Below are positions 1-13,745 of a DNA stretch of 64,000 bases, one piece after another; within the stretch, counting starts at the first letter, position 1, and every line of letters starts with the position of its first letter. The notes beneath the pieces are model-generated. The model saw nothing but the letters and a program-made list of their open reading frames with translations. It was not told the DNA's origin and searched no databases. Source of the stretch: Pimelobacter simplex (lineage in GTDB: Bacteria > Actinomycetota > Actinomycetes > Propionibacteriales > Nocardioidaceae); NCBI RefSeq assembly GCF_024662235.1, contig NZ_CP096276.1, positions 5,642,001 through 5,706,000 on the forward strand, written 5' to 3'. The translations under genes were made by a program, and so were the position numbers.

Positions 1-192
1 GACTCCCTCATGGACATCCTCGGCGCCCGCGGCGTCATCGTCGTGATCGAGGCCGAGCACCTGTGCATGACCATGCGCGGCGTGCGCAAGGCCGGCGCCC
101 GGACCATCACCTCGGCCGTGCGCGGCCTGATGCTCTCCAACGCGACGACCCGCGCCGAGGCGATGGCGCTGATCCACAGCCCCCGGGGCTGA
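1..192 (+). CDS. folE: GTP cyclohydrolase I, C-terminal end (partial)
   Basis: Only the last 63 codons are in the window; the frame is open from base 1. The segment contains the conserved GTP cyclohydrolase I block [14 protein letters not shown], whose Cys and preceding His belong to the zinc/active site, followed by TSAVRG. The enzyme converts GTP to 7,8-dihydroneopterin triphosphate, the first step of folate synthesis. folP-folB-folK, which normally follow directly, lie about 18.8 kb downstream, so the folate operon is split by a surface-glycan cluster. Family assignment is secure; start and N-terminus are not visible. Confidence 0.93.
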   Translation, partial: DSLMDILGARGVIVVIEAEHLCMTMRGVRKAGARTITSAVRGLMLSNATTRAEAMALIHSPRG

Positions 193-207
193 GCGGATCC
201 CCTCGGC

Positions 208-4773
<4,566 letters not shown>

Positions 4774-4792
4774 GGTCATGCGACGCGCGGGC

Positions 4793-4798
4793 TAGGCT
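4793..4798 (+). promoter_or_regulatory. -10 box of leaderless acyltransferase gene
   Basis: TAGGCT, 6 nt before the GTG at 4805. This spacing supports the GTG as the true start. Confidence 0.5.
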
Positions 4799-4804
4799 GC
4801 GCCG

Positions 4805-5887
4805 GTGACGACAGCGGTCTCGGACGACAACCACCACCGGACGTACCGGTGGGACCTCGATGTCCTGCGGATCATGGCCATCTTGGGTGTGCTTGCGATC
4901 CACATCTTCGGCCTGATCCTCGGTGAGGAGCGCTTGCGCGGGACCCCCACCTGGTCCTTCGCCGTGATCGTGGACATCGGTAGCACCTGGTGCGTCCCGG
5001 TCTTCGTGATGATCAGCGGGGCGCTGCTGCTCAGCCCGCGGGCGCACGTCGGCGGTCCCGGAGTCTTCCTCCGCAAGCGGGCGCTTCGGTTGCTCCCCGC
5101 ACTCGTGGTGTGGCACCTCGTCTATCTCCTGCTGGTGCGCCGGGCGATCCAGTCCGACCGGCCCACGGTCGAGGCCGTCCTGGTCCAGCTGATCGATGGC
5201 CGGATCTACACGGCGTTGTACTTCCTGTGGCTGATCCTCGGCCTCTACCTCGTCGCCCCGGTGCTGGCGGCCTTCCTGGCCGAGGGCGGGCAGCGCCGGG
5301 CTGCCGTCACGGCCGTGGTGGCCTCGGCATGGACCGCGGTGATCCTCGCGCTGCCCGGCATCACCACCGAGCTCGGCTCGCCCCGCCCGCGCGGCGACAA
5401 CATCGTGATCATGTTCCTTCCCTACATCGGCCTGTTCGTGGCCGGCTACGCCTGGCGTGAGCCGCAACGACACGGCTGGCGCTGGCTGTGGACCGGAGCG
5501 GTGGCCGTGGTCCTGCTGGCCGAGTCGATCTGGCAGTACGACGTCCGTCCCGACCACACCTGGCTTCAGGCGCTCAGCCCGGTTGCCTACTTCAGCCCGC
5601 TGATCACCATCGCCTCGGTGTGCCTCTTCGTGTGCGTGATCGACCTGTGCAGTCGGATCGACCTACCGGACCGGGCGCAGCGGGTTCTGCGCACCCTGGG
5701 TGCCGCGACCTTCGGCGTGTTCTTGTGTCACCTGGTCTTCGTCGCTGTCTTCCGGCGGTGGTACCCCGACTTCTATGCCGATCCGCGTCCGATCGCGAAG
5801 ATCCAGATGTACCTGGCCGTGGTCGTGCTCGCGTTCTCCGTCAGCATCATCGCCCGCAAGGTGCCGGTGCTGCGCCGGGTGTTCTGA
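4805..5887 (+). CDS. Membrane acyltransferase (acyltransferase-3 / OafA-YrhL type)
   Basis: 360 aa, polytopic with about ten hydrophobic segments. It begins with the family signature DVLRIMAILGVLAIHIFG, whose Arg and His are the conserved acceptor-side residues. Such enzymes move acetyl or other acyl groups from the cytoplasm onto glycan hydroxyls. The next gene, a larger relative with an extracellular esterase-like domain, starts on the last base of this stop codon (TGATG), so the pair is probably co-translated. The target is presumably the island glycan; the acyl group cannot be read from sequence. Confidence 0.85.
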   Translation: MTTAVSDDNHHRTYRWDLDVLRIMAILGVLAIHIFGLILGEERLRGTPTWSFAVIVDIGSTWCVPVFVMISGALLLSPRAHVGGPGVFLRKRALRLLPALVVWHLVYLLLVRRAIQSDRPTVEAVLVQLIDGRIYTALYFLWLILGLYLVAPVLAAFLAEGGQRRAAVTAVVASAWTAVILALPGITTELGSPRPRGDNIVIMFLPYIGLFVAGYAWREPQRHGWRWLWTGAVAVVLLAESIWQYDVRPDHTWLQALSPVAYFSPLITIASVCLFVCVIDLCSRIDLPDRAQRVLRTLGAATFGVFLCHLVFVAVFRRWYPDFYADPRPIAKIQMYLAVVVLAFSVSIIARKVPVLRRVF

Positions 5888-7986
5888 TGACGCGGCACGA
5901 CAGCGAGTTCCGGTCGGAGGTCCAGGGGCTCCGGGCAGTCGCGGTGCTGCTGGTGGTCGTCTACCACCTCGCCCCGGCTCGGTTGTCCGGCGGCTACGTC
6001 GGAGTCGACGTGTTCTTCGTGATCTCGGGCTACCTGATCACCCGTCACCTGGCGCAGGAGGCGACAGGAACCGGACGCCTGCGCGTCGTGAGGTTCTGGG
6101 CTCGACGGGTGCGGCGGCTGCTGCCGGCGGCGCTCCTGGTGCTGCTCGTGTCGCTGGTCCTGGTGTGGGCGTGGGTTCCGCAGACCGAGTGGCCGACGAA
6201 CGTACGCCAGGTCGTGGCCAGTTCGCTCTACGTCCAGAACTGGGTGCTGATGCTCGACGCCGTGGACTACTCGGCGATGGGGGAGTCGGCCTCGGTCGCG
6301 CAGCACTACTGGTCACTGTCGGTCGAGGAGCAGTTCTACTTCGTCTGGCCGGTGGCGATCGCGGCGCTGTTGGCGCTGGTGACCCGGAGGAACCAGACCC
6401 CGGTGGCCGCGGACCGCATCCGCCGGTGGCTGCTCGTGATGCTCGGCGTGGTGGTCGTGCTGTCGCTGACCTGGTCGATCGTGCTGACCGCTGCGGACCC
6501 GGGTGCCGCGTACTTCCAGACGTTCACCCGCATGTGGGAGTTCGCTGCCGGCGGTCTGGCGGGTCTGCTGTGGCGTCGTGAGCGGCTCGGCGGGCATCTC
6601 GGTGCTGGACTGGCGTGGGCCGGACTGGCCGCGATCGTCGTCGCCGGCGTCACCTATGACGACGCGACGCCGTTCCCTGGTTGGGTTGCGGTCGTCCCTG
6701 TTGCTGGAACGATCGCCGTGCTCCTCGCCGGGCACGCGAGGACCCGGGCCGCTCCGCAGTGGCTGTCGTGGCGGCCGGTGACTTTCATCGGCGACCTCTC
6801 GTACGCCGTGTACCTCTGGCACTGGCCATTGATCGTGGTCGCACCGTTCGCGCTGGGCCACGAGCTGGATCGCTACGGCAAGCTCGGCATCCTCGCCCTG
6901 ACGCTGCTGCTGGCCTGGGCGAGCACTCGTCTCGTCGAGGATCCGCTGCGCACAGGCAGCCTGCTGCGTCCGGTGCCCCGCGTGCTCGTCGTGGGTGCGG
7001 CGGCGATGGCTGTGGTCGTGGCCGCGGCGGCCGGCCTGCGGGCTGCTCTTCCGGCCGAGCAGGAGTTCGCGCTGCCGAGTCCGTCCTCGTGCACGGGTCC
7101 GGGGGCTCTCGACCCCGGCAACGACTGCCCCTCTGTCGTGGGAGAGGGCCCCGCTCGTCCGGGGCCGGTCCAGGTCGCGCGCCAGAACCGGGAGGAGATC
7201 GCCTACCCGGGTTGCCAGGCGAGCTTCGAGGGGACCGACCTGCGCAGCTGCGACTTGGGCGTCGATGCCGGTTCGGCGCGCCGTGAGATCGCGCTCGTCG
7301 GGGACTCGCACGCCGGGGCCTGGTTCCCGGCCTTCGATGAGGTCGGCGCTCGGGAGGACTGGCACATCCGTACCTTCGCCAAGACCAGTTGCCCTCCGAC
7401 CTTGGCTCTCCGGGTGCTGCCGAGCGAGAAGGACGCCGACTACCAGCGCGACTGTGCCGCCTGGGTCCGCAAGCTCGATCGGACCCTGCGTGCGGACAGG
7501 TCCCTGGACGCCGTGGTCGTGGCGTCGTACTCGACGGCCTATGAGTACGCCGAACCCGAGGACGCCACGCTGGCGGACCCCGCCACCGACGGGTTCGTGG
7601 ATCTCTGGCAGCGCTGGCGCGATGCCGGGCTCGAGGTGATCGTCCTCGCCGATGTGCCCCGGACCAGCGGTGACTACGTGCCGACCTGCTTGGCCGAGCA
7701 CCAGGATCCGTTGCAGTGTGCGGTGCCGCGACGAGAGGGCCTGCCGGCGCAGCGGCCGATCACCGACGCGGGCCGGAAGGCCGATGGCCGGGGGATCCGG
7801 CTGCTCGACCTGACCGACCGCTTCTGCGACCGGAGGTGGTGCTACCCGCAGGTGGGTTCGGTCATCGTCTACCGCGACTACTCCCACCTCTCGAAGGAGT
7901 ACGCGCTCTCGCTCGCGCCAGAGATCGTGCGCCGATTGCCGGACGTTCCACGGCGGACGAGCGCCGCAGCCGGCGCGAGATCATGA
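5887..7986 (+). CDS. Acyltransferase-3 / SGNH two-domain O-acyltransferase
   Basis: 699 aa. Residues 1-~385 form the membrane acyltransferase: EVQGLRAVAVLLVVVYHL, GGYVGVDVFFVISGYLIT and WSLSVEEQFYFVWP are family hallmarks. Residues ~450-699 form an extracytoplasmic SGNH domain with ALVGDSHAGAW (nucleophile Ser) and DYSHLS (Asp-x-x-His). This layout matches OafA/OatA-type enzymes, in which the SGNH domain completes acyl transfer to a wall glycan outside the membrane. It starts at ATG 5887, overlapping the previous stop by one base. Confidence 0.9.
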   Translation: MTRHDSEFRSEVQGLRAVAVLLVVVYHLAPARLSGGYVGVDVFFVISGYLITRHLAQEATGTGRLRVVRFWARRVRRLLPAALLVLLVSLVLVWAWVPQTEWPTNVRQVVASSLYVQNWVLMLDAVDYSAMGESASVAQHYWSLSVEEQFYFVWPVAIAALLALVTRRNQTPVAADRIRRWLLVMLGVVVVLSLTWSIVLTAADPGAAYFQTFTRMWEFAAGGLAGLLWRRERLGGHLGAGLAWAGLAAIVVAGVTYDDATPFPGWVAVVPVAGTIAVLLAGHARTRAAPQWLSWRPVTFIGDLSYAVYLWHWPLIVVAPFALGHELDRYGKLGILALTLLLAWASTRLVEDPLRTGSLLRPVPRVLVVGAAAMAVVVAAAAGLRAALPAEQEFALPSPSSCTGPGALDPGNDCPSVVGEGPARPGPVQVARQNREEIAYPGCQASFEGTDLRSCDLGVDAGSARREIALVGDSHAGAWFPAFDEVGAREDWHIRTFAKTSCPPTLALRVLPSEKDADYQRDCAAWVRKLDRTLRADRSLDAVVVASYSTAYEYAEPEDATLADPATDGFVDLWQRWRDAGLEVIVLADVPRTSGDYVPTCLAEHQDPLQCAVPRREGLPAQRPITDAGRKADGRGIRLLDLTDRFCDRRWCYPQVGSVIVYRDYSHLSKEYALSLAPEIVRRLPDVPRRTSAAAGARS

Positions 7987-8001
7987 CCTCACGGGCACTG
8001 C

Positions 8002-8007
8002 TAGGGT
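8002..8007 (+). promoter_or_regulatory. -10 box of leaderless glycosyltransferase gene
   Basis: TAGGGT ending 7 nt before the GTG start at 8015. It separates this transcript from the acyltransferase pair upstream. Confidence 0.5.
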
Positions 8008-8014
8008 CCGTGGA

Positions 8015-9334
8015 GTGATTCGCGAAGCCCCCCATGTGCTCTACATCGCGTGGGGTTTCCCGCCTTCGCGGGGCAGCGGTGTCTACCGCGCACTCGCCAC
8101 CGCCAATGCGCTGGTCGACGCAGGTTTCCGGGTCACCGTGCTGACCTGCGAGCGCGAGGCGTTCTATCGCTACACGCTCGCCGACCCCACGCTCGAGAGC
8201 CGGATCGATTCTCGTGTCGAGGTGGTGCGCATTCCGTTCGAGTGGCCGGTGATGGACTTCGACGTGCGGCGCTGGGACCGCGATCGAGCACGGCACCCGC
8301 GCGCGTGGACGTTGCGTCGGGTCGAGGAGGACCAGAAGGGATTCCCCGAGGCGAACTACGGCAGCTGGTTGGAGCCGCTCGTCGCGGCGGCGAGGTCGAT
8401 CCACGCCCGTGACCCGATCCAGCTCACCGTGGCGACCGCCAACCCGAACGTCAGCGTGGGCGCGGCCCACCGACTGCACGGCGAGCTGGGCATCCCCTTC
8501 GTGCTCGACCAGCGGGACTCGTGGACGGTCGACGTGTTCGACGGAACCGAGAACCCGAACCCCAGGGTCCACGAGTTCGAGGCGGCGTTCGTGGCCGACG
8601 CCCTGGAGGTGTGGTTCGTCAACGAGCCGCTCCGGGCCGACTACGCCGAGCGCTATCCGGCCTCGGCGGACCGGATCTTCTCCGTGCCCAACGGCTACGA
8701 CCCGGGGCTGGCGCCGGAACCGGTGCTGCATGCCGCCGACCCGGCACGTCCCCTGACCTACGGGTACCTCGGCACCTTGACTCCCAAGGTCCCGCTGGTC
8801 GCCTTCCGCGACGGGTGGCGGGCAGCGCGAGCCCGCGGCGGCGAGGTTGCCAACGCCGAGGCCAAGCTGTGGGGCCACCTCGGCTTCTTCGCGGTCAAGG
8901 ACGCCGCGCTGGCCCAGCTCCTCGAGGAGAGCGACGACGGCGTCCACTACGCCGGACCCGTCGAGAAAGCTGCCGTCCGGACCGTCTTCGAGGAGATCGA
9001 CGTCCTGCTGCTGATCATCGGCGCCGGCCGGTACGTCACCAGCGGCAAGGTGTACGAGTACATGGCGAGTGCGCTCCCGATCGTCTCCGTCCAGGAGCCC
9101 GGCGGTGACTCGGCCCGTGTGCTCGAGGGTTACCCCCTGTGGTTCCCGGCCGCCGATCTGACGCCCGAGGGCATCGCGCAGGCACTGGAGGACGCGGGCC
9201 GCGCCGCACGCGAGGCTGATGAATCGGTCCGCCGCCAATGCGCTGCACATGCCGAGCAGTACGAGCGGAGTCGGCAGTTCGCCCCTCGGATGGCCGTGCT
9301 GTTCGATGCAGTTGCAGTCGAGGAGGGGTCGTGA
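8015..9334 (+). CDS. GT-B fold glycosyltransferase (GT4-like)
   Basis: 439 aa. The N-terminus HVLYIAWGFPPSRGSGVYRA resembles glycosyltransferases in which a glycine-rich loop binds the acceptor. Later come FVLDQRDSWTVDVF, FSVPNGYDP (the GT4 linker), LTYGYLGTLTPK and TSGKVYEYMASALPIV, which fits the donor-binding half. It acts in the cytoplasm or on its membrane face. It overlaps the following small gene by four bases (GTGA). Donor unknown. Confidence 0.8.
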   Translation: MIREAPHVLYIAWGFPPSRGSGVYRALATANALVDAGFRVTVLTCEREAFYRYTLADPTLESRIDSRVEVVRIPFEWPVMDFDVRRWDRDRARHPRAWTLRRVEEDQKGFPEANYGSWLEPLVAAARSIHARDPIQLTVATANPNVSVGAAHRLHGELGIPFVLDQRDSWTVDVFDGTENPNPRVHEFEAAFVADALEVWFVNEPLRADYAERYPASADRIFSVPNGYDPGLAPEPVLHAADPARPLTYGYLGTLTPKVPLVAFRDGWRAARARGGEVANAEAKLWGHLGFFAVKDAALAQLLEESDDGVHYAGPVEKAAVRTVFEEIDVLLLIIGAGRYVTSGKVYEYMASALPIVSVQEPGGDSARVLEGYPLWFPAADLTPEGIAQALEDAGRAAREADESVRRQCAAHAEQYERSRQFAPRMAVLFDAVAVEEGS

Positions 9335-9840
9335 AGGTCCTGTTGCTGTCGACGACGAGCCGGATGAGCGAAGCCTGGCTCGCCGAGACCCTCGAGGCGC
9401 TCGCCGAGCAAGACATGGATCTCGCCCTGGCGGTCCTCCGCCGCCCCGCCGAGCCGCTTCCGGTCCGGCGGTGCCTGGTGCTCGGTCCGTCCTTGCGGCC
9501 GCGACGCCGCGTGGTCGAGGGTCGCGTCCGGGGGCGCCGCCGATCGGGACCGCCGGCGGGCCGCCGCCTCAAGGCGATGCGCCGGCTCGACCGCCGGCTG
9601 CTGAAGCTGGCTCCCGACAAGTACTCCGGGGACAACGCCCTGCTGTTCGCGGCCGGTTCCATTTGGTCGCCCGAGGTACGCGAGGAGTTCCGCCAGGCTG
9701 ACCTGGTGATCTGCCTCGACCTGGCGACGACCTGGGCAGGGTGGCACCTGGCGCGACGCATCGAAGGCCCTGAGGTGGTCTTCAGCGTTGCCGGAGCGGT
9801 GCGCAAGCTCGCCGAGCTCGAGGCGGCAGGCTCGGCCTGA
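9331..9840 (+). CDS. Conserved-looking protein of unknown function
   Basis: 169 aa from the GTG at 9331, chosen because AGGAGGGG lies just upstream (9321-9328) and the start overlaps the preceding glycosyltransferase stop as GTGA. It begins with a beta-strand-like KVLLLSTTSR, has a strongly basic middle (residues ~45-95, many Arg) and ends in a hydrophobic-then-charged stretch with DLVICLDLATTWAGW. No catalytic motif was recognised. It could be half of a GT-B fold or an accessory subunit of the upstream transferase; both are guesses based on coupling. Confidence 0.6.
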   Translation: MKVLLLSTTSRMSEAWLAETLEALAEQDMDLALAVLRRPAEPLPVRRCLVLGPSLRPRRRVVEGRVRGRRRSGPPAGRRLKAMRRLDRRLLKLAPDKYSGDNALLFAAGSIWSPEVREEFRQADLVICLDLATTWAGWHLARRIEGPEVVFSVAGAVRKLAELEAAGSA

Positions 9841-9889
9841 ACGTCCGCCGAGTGGTGCGGCGTGGCGCAGGGCCGGCCACCCGCACCCC

Positions 9890-12508
9890 TCAGCGCAGGA
9901 AGCCGTCGAGGATCTCGGCCGTACGCCGCCCGTCGTGCACCTCGCGAGCGAAGCGAGCCGACGCAGCGCCGATCTCGCGGGTCGCGTCACGGTCGGCGAG
10001 CAGCCTCTCGACCGTCTCGGCGACATCGGCGCCCGCCGCGTTGACGATCGGCATCTCGGCGCCGACGGTCTCGACGACGTGGTCGGTCAGGTAGCAGATG
10101 ACCGGCTTTCCGGCGGCCATCGCCTCGCACGCGAAGGCGCCGTAGGCGCCGACGGCAACCTGGTCGATGACGATGTCGGCGGCCTTGACCTGGCGCTGCA
10201 TCTCGGGCCACGGCAGGCCCTCCACGAGGTTCAGCTCGATCAGGCCCTTGCGCTCCATCTCCTCGAGCGCGGGGAGGAAGCGGTCGGTGCCCTTGGTCCA
10301 TCGGCGCGAGGGTGCGTGGAGCACGACCGGGCGCTGCCGCTCCATGATCGGGTTGCTCGTGGTCCAGGACTCGATGTCGACGACCAGCGGCAACCAGGTG
10401 GCGCGCGGTACGTCGTCGAGGAGGTCGGGCGTCGTGACGTAGATCGGCAGGTCGACGGAGTCGACGATCCGCAGGTTCCGCTCGGAGAGGCGGGTCAGGA
10501 TGTCGAAGGTCTCCTGCTCAGGCACGTCGTGGAAGTGCGAGTGCGGGCTGCGCTCGCGGTGGCGTGCAGGGGAGCGGATCTCGCTGCCGTGCGCCAGCAG
10601 CGCCACCTTGATCTTCGCCCGCTGCAAGGCGGGGAGATCGCCCGAGATGTCGTCGCCGTTGAGGGTGCCGAACACGGGACGGAATGCGTCCGCGATCAGG
10701 TGGGTGTAGCGGGGGAGCGCACGCTGCAGGTGCGCCATCTGGACGTCGAGGTGTCGCAGCGTGGAGTTGGCGGCGTAGACATCAGCCGGGTAGCCGAAGG
10801 ACCGGTCGCTCGTGTGCATGGTGACCTCGGCGGACACGTCCTCGCGGTGGGCGGTGACCGCGCCGGCGATCGCGGCGAGCTGGCCGGCGTAGTTGGCCGG
10901 ACCCAGCCCCAACCGGATCGGGGTGTCCTTGGTCAGCTGGCGCCAGGGATGCCCCTCCTCGGGGGTGGCGAGCTGGTTGCTGTTCGCGCCGGTCGAGACG
11001 TGACGGAAGCGCTCGGTCAGGTCCCAGGTGGGCCGGACGTCGGCGGGGGGTGGAGTGAGGCCGGCAAGATCGCGGTAGAGCTGGAGCAGTGCCGCCGCCT
11101 GGTGCTCCCAGGAGAGCTGCTCCTTGAGCTCGTCGGTGATCTTGTCGAGGTAGCGGCCGCGATCGGCGAGCAGCGCCCGGACCGCCGACGCGAAGGTCAC
11201 CGGGTCGCCGGCCGTGCAGACCTCACCCACGCCGTGCTCGCGGACGAAGGCCGAGAGCGTGCGGACGTCGCTGACGACGACGGGCAGGTCGGCGTGCAGG
11301 TACTCGGCCAGCTTGGTGGGCAGCGAGATCTCGTGGTTCGGCGTGCGGTCGAGGACGATCACGCCGAAGTCGGCGCTGGAGAGATAGTCGGGGACCTCGT
11401 GCTGTGCGACGTACGGCGCCAGGTGCACACGATCGCCGACGCCCAGCTCCTGGGCCCGGCTCAACAGCTCGCGGGTCGCCGGGTTGTCGCGGTTGGTGAC
11501 GACGGCCAGGTGGACGCCGGGCAGCTCGGGCAGTGCAGCGAGGGCCGTCTCGAGGCCGCGGTTGGCCTGCACGTAGCCGGAGTAGACGAGCAGCGGCACG
11601 TCGTCGTCCAGCTCGACGACGGCGCGCACGGAGAGGTCGGGCGCCGTGCCGACGGCCGACTGCAACGGGGTGTTGAGCACCACCAGCGGCTGCTTCGTCA
11701 GCCGGTGATCCTTGCGCAGGATGTCGGCGATCTCGTCGGACACCGTCACCACCGCGTCGGCCTGGCCGATGAACTCCTGCTCGACCTGCGGGTAGCCGCT
11801 CTGGAGGCGCTCGGTGGGCCACTCGATCTGCGCGACGTACTCGTGGGCGTCGTAGAGCCAGCGGACCTCGTGCCCCTGGAGCCGCATGCGGCTCGCGGCG
11901 ATCGCCGCCGGGTACATGCCGGTGATGTCGTTGGCGTGGATGACGTCGGGCCGGAACTCCTCGATGGCCGGTCCGATCGCTCGGTCGAGGTCGAGGACGA
12001 CCGGGGTGTCGTGGCGCCACTCGCCGATGGCCCGATCGGGGTTGGGCAGGTGCTCCTCGCCCCAGGACTGTGCGCGCAGCCGTAGCTTGAGCCAGTCCCG
12101 TCCCGTCCGTCCGGCCACCCGCAGGCCGAGTCGACGGACCGCTCCGACCTCGGTCATGCGCGCGTCCCGGTCGCGAGCCTGGGTCTGGTGCCGGGCCTCG
12201 GCCCAGGTGGCGTCCTTGGTGCTGATCAGGCCGGCCCGAATCGCCTTTCGGGTCACGGTGTTGCGACGCCGGTAGTTCTCCTGCTTGCGGAGCGCGTCGT
12301 CGACCGGCACCCGCAGCACCTTGACCGGACCCATCCACGTGCGCTCGACCCGTGCGGTCGCCGAGCGACCGATCAGGAGGACGTCCCATCCGTCGTAGGC
12401 CGCTGAGAGTGCGGTCTTCTGGACGCGGGAGTCGCCGGTGATGGAGTTGGCGACGACGACCGCCAGACGAGGACGCCGCTGGGCGGTCTTGGGGTTCGGC
12501 TCGGCCAC
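9890..12508 (-). CDS. Double glycosyltransferase (two GT-B-like modules in one protein)
   Basis: 872 aa. Residues ~1-440 form one GT4-like module: LAVVVANSITGDSRVQKTA, YDAHEYVAQIEWP, VTVSDEIADILRKD, LVYSGYVQANRGLET and LPTKLAEYLHADLPVV. Residues ~480-872 form a second: LGLGPANYAGQLAAIAG, LLAHGSEIRSP, VVLHAPSRRWTKGTDRFLP and AFACEAMAAGKPVIC. The second module shares the HAPSRR-KGTD motif with the protein at 3505-4773. The start is GTG at 12508, with a TACGAT box 6 nt upstream. It may add two sugars in succession; donors unknown. Confidence 0.8.
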   Translation of the reverse strand: MAEPNPKTAQRRPRLAVVVANSITGDSRVQKTALSAAYDGWDVLLIGRSATARVERTWMGPVKVLRVPVDDALRKQENYRRRNTVTRKAIRAGLISTKDATWAEARHQTQARDRDARMTEVGAVRRLGLRVAGRTGRDWLKLRLRAQSWGEEHLPNPDRAIGEWRHDTPVVLDLDRAIGPAIEEFRPDVIHANDITGMYPAAIAASRMRLQGHEVRWLYDAHEYVAQIEWPTERLQSGYPQVEQEFIGQADAVVTVSDEIADILRKDHRLTKQPLVVLNTPLQSAVGTAPDLSVRAVVELDDDVPLLVYSGYVQANRGLETALAALPELPGVHLAVVTNRDNPATRELLSRAQELGVGDRVHLAPYVAQHEVPDYLSSADFGVIVLDRTPNHEISLPTKLAEYLHADLPVVVSDVRTLSAFVREHGVGEVCTAGDPVTFASAVRALLADRGRYLDKITDELKEQLSWEHQAAALLQLYRDLAGLTPPPADVRPTWDLTERFRHVSTGANSNQLATPEEGHPWRQLTKDTPIRLGLGPANYAGQLAAIAGAVTAHREDVSAEVTMHTSDRSFGYPADVYAANSTLRHLDVQMAHLQRALPRYTHLIADAFRPVFGTLNGDDISGDLPALQRAKIKVALLAHGSEIRSPARHRERSPHSHFHDVPEQETFDILTRLSERNLRIVDSVDLPIYVTTPDLLDDVPRATWLPLVVDIESWTTSNPIMERQRPVVLHAPSRRWTKGTDRFLPALEEMERKGLIELNLVEGLPWPEMQRQVKAADIVIDQVAVGAYGAFACEAMAAGKPVICYLTDHVVETVGAEMPIVNAAGADVAETVERLLADRDATREIGAASARFAREVHDGRRTAEILDGFLR

Positions 12509-12514
12509 GGGCCG

Positions 12515-12520
12515 ATCGTA
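12515..12520 (-). promoter_or_regulatory. -10 box of leaderless double glycosyltransferase gene
   Basis: TACGAT on the minus strand, 6 nt before the GTG at 12508. It fixes that GTG as the likely start. Confidence 0.5.
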
Positions 12521-12587
12521 GTGTCTGCACGTCCTCTGCCCCGACTTCCCAGAGCGTCCTCGATCTGCTAGCGGCGACCGTGGTGGG

Positions 12588-12608
12588 TCACCGCTGCGGT
12601 GATAGCGT
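12588..12608 (+). promoter_or_regulatory. Palindrome plus -10 box upstream of the aminosugar operon
   Basis: TCACCGCTGCGGTGA (12588-12602) is a perfect 7-bp inverted repeat around one T. It is followed immediately by TAGCGT (12603-12608), a good actinobacterial -10. Transcription would start near 12615, giving a leader of about 36 nt with a strong ribosome site GAGGAGGA (12639-12646) before the ATG at 12651. The palindrome occupies the -35/-10 spacer, a typical repressor position; no candidate regulator is adjacent. Confidence 0.4.
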
Positions 12609-12650
12609 GGCCGCCGCCTGAGGCTGGCTCAGACATCGAGGAGGAACAGC

Positions 12651-13745
12651 ATGTCGAGTGGCAACGCCACGAACATCCCCGCCGCGCGCCCGGTGATCGA
12701 CGAGTCCGACATCCAGGCCGTCGTCGACGTGATGCGTTCGGGCATGGTCGTCCAGGGCCCGCAGGTGAAGGCGTTCGAGGAGGAGTTCTCCGCCGTCGTC
12801 GACGGGCGCGAGTGCGTGGCCGTCAACAGCGGTACGTCGGCGCTGCACCTCACCCTGATGGCGCTGGGCTACGGGCCCGGGGACGAGGTCATCTGCCCGT
12901 CGTTCACCTTCGCGGCGACCGCCAACGCGATCCGCCTCGTGGGCGCGACCCCCGTGTTCGCCGACATCCAGGCCGACACCTTCAACATCGACCCGGCGCA
13001 CGTCGAGGCGCTGGTCGGGCCGCGCACGGTCGCGATCATGCCGGTGCACCTCTACGGTCTGCCGGCCGACATGACGGCGCTCAACGCGATCGCCGAGAAG
13101 CACGGCCTCGCGGTCGTCGAGGACGCTGCCCAGGCGCACCTCGCCTCGATCGACGGGCGCCACGTGGGCTCGCTCGGGGTGGCGGGCTGCTTCAGCTTCT
13201 ACCCGACCAAGAACATGCACTCCCTCGAGGGCGGCATGATCACCACGGCCGACGCCGAGCTCGCGCGCACGCTGCGGCTGCTGCGCAACCAGGGCATGGA
13301 GCAGCGCTACGCCAACGAGGTCGTCGGGACCAACACCCGGATGACCGACGTCGCCGCCGCCGTGGGCCGCAACCAGCTGCGCCGCCTGGCCGAGTGGACC
13401 GACCGGCGTCGCGAGAACGCCAAGGTGCTCACCGCCGGCATCACCGCGGCGACGACGCCGTTCGTGCCCGACGGCTACGAGCACTCCTACCACCAGTACA
13501 CCGTGCGCTCGGCCGAGCGCGACGCGCTCCAGGCCCGGCTCGCCGAGCACGCGATCGGCAGCGCGACGTACTACCCGACGCCGGTCCACCGGCTCAAGCC
13601 GTTCCTGACCGAGGCCGGCGTCCCCGACCCGCGCTGGGAGCTGCCCGAGACCGAGAAGGCGGCCCTCGAGGCGCTCTCGCTGCCGGTCTTCCCGACGCTG
13701 ACCTCCGACGAGCTCGACCGGATCGTCGCGGCGGTGAACGCATGA
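12651..13745 (+). CDS. DegT/DnrJ/EryC1-family sugar aminotransferase (WbpE-like)
   Basis: 364 aa, PLP-dependent. It shows NSGTSALHL (phosphate binding), SFTFAATANAI, VVEDAAQAH (Asp contacting the PLP nitrogen) and FSFYPTKNMHSLEGGMITT with the Schiff-base Lys at residue 187. With the adjacent 3-dehydrogenase, 6-dehydrogenase and acetyltransferase, the likely role is transamination at C3 of UDP-3-keto-GlcNAc-uronate, as WbpE does in Pseudomonas aeruginosa. The ATG follows a strong GAGGAGGA site and it overlaps the next gene as ATGA. The family is certain; the precise sugar is inferred from context. Confidence 0.88.
   Translation: MSSGNATNIPAARPVIDESDIQAVVDVMRSGMVVQGPQVKAFEEEFSAVVDGRECVAVNSGTSALHLTLMALGYGPGDEVICPSFTFAATANAIRLVGATPVFADIQADTFNIDPAHVEALVGPRTVAIMPVHLYGLPADMTALNAIAEKHGLAVVEDAAQAHLASIDGRHVGSLGVAGCFSFYPTKNMHSLEGGMITTADAELARTLRLLRNQGMEQRYANEVVGTNTRMTDVAAAVGRNQLRRLAEWTDRRRENAKVLTAGITAATTPFVPDGYEHSYHQYTVRSAERDALQARLAEHAIGSATYYPTPVHRLKPFLTEAGVPDPRWELPETEKAALEALSLPVFPTLTSDELDRIVAAVNA

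Noticed and set aside
1..11. GACTCCCTCAT at the window start resembles the end of the 161-bp palindrome
   Set aside because: It lies inside the folE coding frame and the similarity stops after 11 bases, so chance is the simplest explanation.
6313..7887. A 524-codon minus-strand frame opposite the SGNH acyltransferase
   Set aside because: The plus-strand protein carries all family motifs; the minus frame does not.
9788..12085. A 765-codon open frame on the plus strand
   Set aside because: Shadow of the double glycosyltransferase on the minus strand.
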